Below, piece by piece: positions 37,371 to 43,125 of a stretch of DNA of 43,125 nt. The DNA lies in NCBI GenBank assembly GCA_949916125.1, contig CATLEJ010000004.1, forward strand, positions 1-43,125. The letters run 5' to 3'. The position numbers and the translations under genes are program-made. The notes beneath the pieces were generated by a model. That model ran no database searches. It had not been told where the DNA came from and saw only the letters and a program-made list of their open reading frames with translations. Position 1 is the stretch's first letter. Each line of letters opens with the position of its first letter. Source of the DNA: an uncultured Oscillospiraceae bacterium (GTDB taxonomy: Bacteria; Bacillota; Clostridia; Oscillospirales; Oscillospiraceae).

Positions 37371-38417
37371 GTGAACCCGTTGGACAAGCTGACCGTCCCC
37401 CTGCTGGAGTGGTACCGGGACAACGCCCGGCGGCTCCCCTGGCGGGACGACCCCACGCCCTACCATGTGTGGCTGTCGGAGGTGATGCTCCAGCAGACCC
37501 GGGTGGCGGCGGTGCTGGACTATTACAGGCGCTTTCTGGAGGCGGCCCCCGACGTGGCCGCCCTGGCCGCCCTGCCGGAGGACAGGCTGCTCAAGCTGTG
37601 GCAGGGGCTGGGCTACTACAGCCGGGCCCGGAACCTGCAAAAGGCGGCGCAGGTCATTGTGGAGCGGTACGGCGGGGCGTTCCCGTCGGACTACGCCGCG
37701 GTGCGGGCCCTGCCGGGGGTGGGGGACTACACCGCCGGGGCCGTCTGCTCCATCGCCTTCGGGCAGGCCGTCCCCGCCGTGGACGGCAATGTGCTGCGGG
37801 TGTACGCCCGCATCTGCGGGGACGAGGGGGACATCGCCAGCCCCCAGATGAAGAAAAAGGTCGCCCAGGCCATCCGGGCCGCCATCCCCCTGCACGCGGC
37901 GGGGGCGTACAATCAGGCGCTGATGGAGCTGGGGGCCACGGTGTGCCTGCCCAACGGCGCGCCGCTGTGTGAACGGTGCCCGGCAAAGGGCTTCTGCGCC
38001 GCCCTGGCCCGGGGGTGCACCGCCGAGCTGCCCGTGAAGGCCCCCAAAAAGCCCCGCCGGGTGGAGGAGCGCACGGTGTGGCTCATTTTTTGGGAGGACG
38101 GCGTGGCCCTGCGCCGCCGCCCGGATAAGGGGCTGCTGGCGGGGCTGTGGGAGTTTCCCAACGAGCCGGGGGACGGCCCCCTGCCGCAGTCGTGGGGGAT
38201 CGAAGCGCTGTCCGAGGCATACGCAGGACAGGCGAGGCACATTTTCACCCATATTGAGTGGCGCATGGCCCTGCGGGCGGTGGAGGCGGGCGGGGACGCC
38301 CTGCCTCCCGGCTGGGTGTGGGCCGGCGGGGACGAATTGGAGGAGAAATATGCCGTGCCCAACGCCTTCGAGCGGGCGCTGGGGTGCGCGAAAGAGAGAC
38401 TGAACGGGGGAGAGTAG
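37371..38417 (+). CDS. mutY: A/G-specific adenine glycosylase MutY (GTG start)
   Basis: RRLPWRDDPTPYHVWLSEVMLQQTRVAAVLDYYRRFL; LPGVGDYTAGAVCSIAFG; C-X6-C-X2-C-X5-C Fe-S. Confidence 0.96.
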   Translation: MNPLDKLTVPLLEWYRDNARRLPWRDDPTPYHVWLSEVMLQQTRVAAVLDYYRRFLEAAPDVAALAALPEDRLLKLWQGLGYYSRARNLQKAAQVIVERYGGAFPSDYAAVRALPGVGDYTAGAVCSIAFGQAVPAVDGNVLRVYARICGDEGDIASPQMKKKVAQAIRAAIPLHAAGAYNQALMELGATVCLPNGAPLCERCPAKGFCAALARGCTAELPVKAPKKPRRVEERTVWLIFWEDGVALRRRPDKGLLAGLWEFPNEPGDGPLPQSWGIEALSEAYAGQARHIFTHIEWRMALRAVEAGGDALPPGWVWAGGDELEEKYAVPNAFERALGCAKERLNGGE

Positions 38418-39008
38418 ATGGCAAAGCTGTATTTCCGCTACGGCGTGATGGGGTCCAGCAAGTCGGCCAACGCGCTGATGGTGCGGTATAACTACGAGGA
38501 GCGGGGCCAGAGCGCCCTGATGGTGAAGCCCGCCCTGGACCAGCGGGAGGGGGAGCGGGTGGTCAACTCCCGCATCGGGCTTCATTACGCCTGCGTGTGG
38601 TTTGAGGACCTGGAAAAAATGCCGCCGGAGGACATCACACGCCACCAGTGCGTCATTGTGGACGAGGCCCAGTTCCTCACCCGCGCCCAGGTGGACTACC
38701 TGACGGAGATCGTGGACGGCCTGAATGTGCCCGTGATCTGCTACGGCCTGCGGGCCGACTTCAGCGGGCGGCTGTTCCCCGGCTCGGAGGCCCTGCTGGC
38801 CTGCGCGGACGTCATCGAGGAGGTCAAGACCATCTGCTGGTGCGGCAAAAAGGCCATCTGCAACGCCCGGTTTGACAAAAACGGCGTGGTGCTCAAGGAG
38901 GGGGAGCAGGTGGTGCTGGGCGCCAACGACTGCTACATCGGCCTGTGCCGGAAACACTGGAAGGCGGGCGACCTCGGTTCTGACTGGCGGAGGGCCCATG
39001 ACCTGTAA
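38418..39008 (+). CDS. tdk: Thymidine kinase
   Basis: MAKLYFRYGVMGSSKSANALMVRYNYEERG; CVIVDEAQFLTRAQVDYL; zinc-binding CWCGKKAICNAR. Confidence 0.96.
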   Translation: MAKLYFRYGVMGSSKSANALMVRYNYEERGQSALMVKPALDQREGERVVNSRIGLHYACVWFEDLEKMPPEDITRHQCVIVDEAQFLTRAQVDYLTEIVDGLNVPVICYGLRADFSGRLFPGSEALLACADVIEEVKTICWCGKKAICNARFDKNGVVLKEGEQVVLGANDCYIGLCRKHWKAGDLGSDWRRAHDL

Positions 39009-39876
39009 CCTCTGCCCCCGGCGGTGCGGGGCCCTGCGGGACGAAAGCCGCGGGGAGGGCTTCTGCCAGATGCCCAGCCGCCCCGTGTGCGCCCGGGCCG
39101 CCCTCCATTTCTGGGAGGAGCCCTGCATCTCGGGCAGCGCCGGGGCGGGGACGGTGTTCTTCTCCGGCTGCACCCTGGGGTGCGTGTTCTGCCAGAACGC
39201 CCCCATCAGCCGGGAGGGCTTGGGCAGGCCGCTGACGGACGACGAGCTGTACGCCGTCTTCCAGCGGCTGGCGGACCAGGGGGCCGCCTGCATCGAGCTG
39301 GTCACCCCCACCCAGTTCACCCATGTGCTGGCCCGGGTGCTGGAACGGCCCGTCCCCGGCGGCCTGAGCGTGGTGTGGAACAGCGGCGGGTACGAGCGGG
39401 CGGACGTGCTGCGCGCACTGGAGGGGAAGGTGGACGTGTACCTGCCCGACCTGAAGTATGTCACGCCGGAGCTGGCTGGCCGGTATTCCGGCGCGGCGGA
39501 CTACCCGGAGGCCGCCAAAGCCGCCATTTTGGAGATGTACCGCCAGCGGGGCCCCGTCCGGCTGGAAAACGGCCTGCTGAAAAGCGGGGTGCTCATCCGG
39601 CACCTGATCCTGCCGGGGCGGGTGCCGGAGGCCAAGGCCGTGATGGACTGGGCGGCGTCGGCGTTCCCCCCGGGGGCGGTGCTGTTCTCCCTTATGGCCC
39701 AGTACACCCCCGTGGGGGCGCTGGACGGCTTCCCCGAGCTGCGCCGCCCCCTGCGGCCCTCCGAGCTGCGGACGGCAAGAGAGTATATGGAGAACCTGGG
39801 CCTGTCCGGGTACGTCCAGGAGCTGGGCTCCTGCGGGGAGGGGTTTATCCCCGCTTTCGACCTCACAGGGCTGTAA
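38998..39876 (+). CDS. Radical SAM protein, pyruvate formate-lyase activase-like
   Basis: MTCNLCPRRCGALRDE; GTVFFSGCTLGCVFCQNAPISREGLG (CxxxCxxC); overlaps tdk stop. Confidence 0.9.
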   Translation: MTCNLCPRRCGALRDESRGEGFCQMPSRPVCARAALHFWEEPCISGSAGAGTVFFSGCTLGCVFCQNAPISREGLGRPLTDDELYAVFQRLADQGAACIELVTPTQFTHVLARVLERPVPGGLSVVWNSGGYERADVLRALEGKVDVYLPDLKYVTPELAGRYSGAADYPEAAKAAILEMYRQRGPVRLENGLLKSGVLIRHLILPGRVPEAKAVMDWAASAFPPGAVLFSLMAQYTPVGALDGFPELRRPLRPSELRTAREYMENLGLSGYVQELGSCGEGFIPAFDLTGL

Positions 39877-39988
39877 AGGGGCGGAAAAATTTGCGGATAG
39901 GGGTTGCAATCCCAGGCAATCCGTGGTAAACTACGCTTGTTATGTAAGGTAGAAGGGAGTGAGGCGCGGGCCTCACTCCTTCTTTTGA

Positions 39989-40317
39989 GAGGAAGCGCGG
40001 AGAAGCGGACAGCGAGGAAGCTTGGAGTGGAGCGAAAGCAAAAGCCCAAGGCCCACGAAATGGGACTGGATTTTGCTTGAGTCGCAGCGAAAGCGACCGA
40101 GCGTCCTGGCCGCTTCGCAGCGTGACAACAGCGGAAGCGCGGAGCCGTCGTGAGCAGCGGGCTAACTCCGAAGCGGAGCGAATTGGCCGGAGCCGCCGAG
40201 GGCGGCGCAGGACAATTTGCGCAGTCGGAGGAGTTAGAGCCGCGTCGCGAACAGGCGCAGCGTGACAACAGCGGAAGCGCGGAGCCGTCGTGAGCAGCGG
40301 GCTAACTCCGAAGCGGG
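39989..40317 (+). repeat. Mosaic dispersed intergenic repeat, compound copy R4
   Basis: Contains R2-like module then two identical 61-bp units at 40116-40176 and 40256-40316. Confidence 0.88.
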
Positions 40318-40373
40318 GCGGACAGCTTTGTGGGGGCCCCAAAAAAGCCGGTTGCGCGGAGAGGAGTTTTTAT

Positions 40374-40817
40374 ATGCCAAAGGTGACCGACGCGGTGGCC
40401 GCCCTGGCCCTGCCCATTGTGGAGCGGGCGGGCTGCACCCTCTGGGATGTGGAATATGTCAAGGAGGCCGGGGAGTGGTTCCTCCGGGTCTATATCGACC
40501 GTCCGGGCGGCGTGGACATCGACTGCTGCGAGGCCGTTTCCCGCCCCCTGTCTGACGCGCTGGACGAGGCGGACCCCATCGAGGGCGGCTATACCTTCGA
40601 GGTGTCCTCCGCCGGGCTGGATCGGGCGCTGAAGAAGCCCGCCCACTTCGCCGCCTGCATGGGCCAAACGGTGGACGTGCGCTTCTACCGCCCTGTGGAC
40701 GGGCGCAAGGAGGTCACCGGGACCCTCACCGGCTATGAGGACGGGGCCGTCCTGGTGGACGGCGCGCGCTTTGAGAAGAAAGACGTGGCCCAGGTGCGGC
40801 TGCACGTCGAGTTTTAA
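40374..40817 (+). CDS. rimP: Ribosome maturation factor RimP
   Basis: VERAGCTLWDVEYVKEAGEWFLRVYIDRPGGVDIDCCEAVSRPLSDALDEADPI; internal start. Confidence 0.95.
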   Translation: MPKVTDAVAALALPIVERAGCTLWDVEYVKEAGEWFLRVYIDRPGGVDIDCCEAVSRPLSDALDEADPIEGGYTFEVSSAGLDRALKKPAHFAACMGQTVDVRFYRPVDGRKEVTGTLTGYEDGAVLVDGARFEKKDVAQVRLHVEF

Positions 40818-40831
40818 GGAGTCGATGCGAT

Positions 40832-41980
40832 ATGGCCAAGAAAAAGAACGCCGCGAAAAGCACGGAGCTGGATACGAGGGAATTTTTCGCCGCCATCTCC
40901 GATATTGAAAAGGAAAAGGGGATCCCCAAGGCCTATATGCTGGAGAAGATCACCCAGGCCCTGGTGGCCGCCTACAAGCGGGACCACGAGGGGATCACGG
41001 ACAACGTGGTGGTGGACGCCAACGAGGAAGCCCAGACCGTGCGGATGTACGTGAAGAAGGACGTGGTGGAGGCGGTGGACAATCCCCACACCGAGATCAG
41101 CCTGGAGGACGCCCGGAACGCCCTGCCCCGGGCCCAGCTGGGGGACGTGCTGCGCATTGAGATCAAGCCCAAAAACTTCGGGCGCATCGCCGCCCAGACC
41201 GCCCGCCAGGTGATCATCCAGGGGATGCGGGAGGCGGAGCGGGGCATGATCTTCGACGAGTTCTCCGCCAAGGAGCACGAGATTTTGACGGGCACCGTCA
41301 CCCGGGTGGACGAGCGCAGCGGTTCGGTGGCCATCCGGCTCACCTCCGGCTCCGAGTTCACCGACGCCTTCCTGTCCGCCGGCGAGCAGGTCAAGGGCGA
41401 GGTCATCCACGAGGGCGACCGGGTTCGGGTGTACGTGGTGGAGGTCCGGCAGGCCAGCCGGGGGCCCCAGGTGCTCATCTCCCGGACCCACCCCGGCCTG
41501 GTGAAGCGGCTGTTTGAGCTGGAGGTGCCCGAGATCTACGACGGCACGGTGCAGGTCATGTCCATCGCCCGGGAGGCGGGCAGCCGCACCAAGCTGGCCG
41601 TGTGGAGCGACGACGAGAACGTGGACCCCATCGGCGCCTGCGTAGGCCCCCGGGGCGCCCGGGTCAACGCCGTGGTGGAGGAGCTGCGGGGCGAGAAGGT
41701 GGATATCATCAAGTGGTCGGAGGACCCCGGCCAGTATGTGGCCGCCGCCCTGGCCCCCGCCGACGTGCTCAGTGTCACCGAGCTGGAGGAGGGCAAGAGC
41801 TGCCGGGTGGTGGTGCCCGACGACCAGCTGTCCCTGGCCATCGGCAAGGAGGGGCAGAACGCCCGGCTTGCCGCCCGTCTGACGGGCTATAAAATCGACA
41901 TCCGTCCCGCCAGCGCCCCCGAGCCCCCCGAGGAGGAGGCCCCTGCGGAGGAGACGGAGATCGAGGCGGAAGAAGAATGA
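40832..41980 (+). CDS. nusA: Transcription termination/antitermination protein NusA
   Basis: S1/KH: RDHEGITDN, FDEFSAKEHEILTGTVTRVD, DPIGACVGPRGARVNAVVEELRGEKVDIIKWSEDP. Confidence 0.98.
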   Translation: MAKKKNAAKSTELDTREFFAAISDIEKEKGIPKAYMLEKITQALVAAYKRDHEGITDNVVVDANEEAQTVRMYVKKDVVEAVDNPHTEISLEDARNALPRAQLGDVLRIEIKPKNFGRIAAQTARQVIIQGMREAERGMIFDEFSAKEHEILTGTVTRVDERSGSVAIRLTSGSEFTDAFLSAGEQVKGEVIHEGDRVRVYVVEVRQASRGPQVLISRTHPGLVKRLFELEVPEIYDGTVQVMSIAREAGSRTKLAVWSDDENVDPIGACVGPRGARVNAVVEELRGEKVDIIKWSEDPGQYVAAALAPADVLSVTELEEGKSCRVVVPDDQLSLAIGKEGQNARLAARLTGYKIDIRPASAPEPPEEEAPAEETEIEAEEE

Positions 41981-42011
41981 GAGGCAGGGCGGATCCGATG
42001 TATGATCCCAA

Positions 42012-42089
42012 GGGCCGCTGAGGACAGCGGCCCCTACGCCCACCAACGGCAAATCATGCACCGTAGGGGCCGGCGTCCCCGCCGGCCCG
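42012..42089. repeat. Pair of oppositely oriented GTAGGGGC-type palindromic repeats
   Basis: GGGCCGCTG-AGGA-CAGCGGCCCCTAC and GTAGGGGCCGGC-GTCCCC-GCCGGCCCG. Confidence 0.65.
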
Positions 42090-42131
42090 GTTCCCACATT
42101 CCGAATTACCCAAAAGAAGGGGGAGAACACC

Positions 42132-42407
42132 ATGCCGAAAAAAATACCTATGCGGCAATGCCTGGGCTGCCGGGAGATGAAGCCCAAACCGGAGCTGATC
42201 CGGGTGGTGCGCTCCCCTGAGGGGGACTTGTCCCTGGACTTCCGGGGGAAAAAGCCGGGCCGGGGGGCCTACCTGTGCCCCAACCCCGCCTGCCTGGCCC
42301 GGGCGAAAAAGAGCCGCGCCATCGAGCGGGCCCTGTCCGCCCCCATGCCCCCCGAGGTGTGGGAGGGCCTGGAGGCCCAGATGAAGGCGGGTGAGGTTGG
42401 TGACTGA
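42132..42407 (+). CDS. ylxR: YlxR/RnpM-family RNA-binding protein
   Basis: PMRQCLGCREMKPKPELIRVVRSPEGDLSLDFRGKKPGRGAYLCPNPACL. Confidence 0.96.
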   Translation: MPKKIPMRQCLGCREMKPKPELIRVVRSPEGDLSLDFRGKKPGRGAYLCPNPACLARAKKSRAIERALSAPMPPEVWEGLEAQMKAGEVGD

Positions 42408-42792
42408 CAACGCCCTGTCCCTGCTGGGCCTGGCCCTGCGGGGGAACCACTTGGCCGTGGGCGAGGAGCCGGTGGCGGAGGCCTGCAAAACCGGCCGGGC
42501 CGAGCTGGTGCTCACCGCCGCCGACGCCGCCGGGAACAGCGCAGACCGCGCCCGCCGCTGGGCGGAAGCCGGGGGCGTCCCGTGGATTCCGGCCCCCTGG
42601 ACGAAGGAGGAGCTGGGCGGGGCCCTGGGGCGGTCGGTGTGCGCCATGGCGGCCCTCACCGACCGGGGGCTGGCCGCCGCGCTGGCGGGAAAGCTGGCCC
42701 TGCGGGACGAAGCCCTGCGCCCCATGGCGTCCCTGCTGGAGGAAAAGAAGAAGCCGCGGGCTCAGAAAAAGCCCGCTGTCCGTGAGATTTAG
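42391..42792 (+). CDS. L7Ae/L30e-family protein (YlxQ-like), GTG start
   Basis: NALSLLGLALRGNHLAVGEEPVAEACKTGRAELVLTAADAAGNSADRARRWAE; between ylxR and infB. Confidence 0.9.
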   Translation: MRLVTDNALSLLGLALRGNHLAVGEEPVAEACKTGRAELVLTAADAAGNSADRARRWAEAGGVPWIPAPWTKEELGGALGRSVCAMAALTDRGLAAALAGKLALRDEALRPMASLLEEKKKPRAQKKPAVREI

Positions 42793-42804
42793 GAGGTGGC
42801 CTGT

Positions 42805-43125
42805 TTGAGCCTTGCGAAACTGAACGCCCGGGACGTGGCCAAGGACTTTGGGATGCAAGCCAAAGCCATTATCGCCATTCTGGCCGAGCACACCAAGGAG
42901 ACCGTGTCTCCCACCAAAACCCTGACCGACCGGGAGCTGTCCATTATCTTTGAGCACCTGACCCAGCACAACCAGGTGGACTCCATCGAGTCCATCTATG
43001 CCGACGTATACCACGAGCCGTCCAAGGCCAAGCCCGCCGCCCCCGCCCCCAAGGGGGAGCAGAAGCCCGCCGCCCAGAAGGACGGCAGGCCCCCCCCCCC
43101 CCCCCCCCCCGACAAGGGCGCGCCC
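42805..43125 (+). CDS. infB: Translation initiation factor IF-2, N-terminal part (runs off window)
   Basis: TTG start after AGGAGG; SLAKLNARDVAKDFGMQAKAIIAILAEHTKETVSPTKTLTDRELSIIFEHLT. Confidence 0.9.
   Translation, partial: MSLAKLNARDVAKDFGMQAKAIIAILAEHTKETVSPTKTLTDRELSIIFEHLTQHNQVDSIESIYADVYHEPSKAKPAAPAPKGEQKPAAQKDGRPPPPPPPDKGAP
43090..43110 (+). repeat. 21-C homopolymer within infB
   Basis: Direct read: AGG-C(21)-GAC; encodes seven in-frame Pro. Confidence 0.9.

Noticed and set aside
36750-39464. 904-aa minus-strand ORF
   Set aside because: Only the terminal 148 codons (Rrf2 regulator, ATG at 37196) are real; the rest is antisense to mutY/tdk/radical SAM genes.
40116-40316. Two identical units as a minimal CRISPR array
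   Set aside because: 61-bp units, only two copies, spacer built from the same repeat family, no cas genes.

Overview
This 43 kb, GC-rich window looks like a Firmicutes chromosome, probably an Oscillospiraceae/Flavonifractor-like clostridium (inferred from gene content and composition only). It opens with the str-type translation cluster (tuf, fusA, rpsG, rpsL, L7Ae-like; minus strand). It closes with rimP-nusA-ylxR-L7Ae-like-infB (plus strand). Between these lie: two tandem soluble hybrid histidine kinases; rlmD and queH; an SLH-anchored S41 protease; lipases/hydrolases; a DMT transporter; a 3-methyladenine glycosylase; a FapA/CheX/CheY-like operon; birA plus an orphan OmpR-type regulator; HtrA; a classic HK/RR pair; a CDF transporter; a PNPOx-family protein; several uncharacterised proteins; rqcH, mrnC, an Rrf2 regulator, mutY, tdk, a radical-SAM activase-like protein; and three tRNAs (Ala-GGC, Thr-TGT, Tyr-GTA). 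I found no CRISPR array, transposase or prophage. The most unusual signals are: (1) a dispersed mosaic repeat family with four loci, three of which overlap and supply the stop codon of unrelated genes; (2) a perfect 30-bp inverted repeat that includes the tRNA-Tyr 3' end, so the tRNA acceptor strand has a competing partner in the terminator; (3) a ThyX-like protein lacking the canonical RHR signature; (4) a compact operon of a sigma-region-4-like protein and two small unknown proteins; (5) a 21-C homopolymer inside infB.
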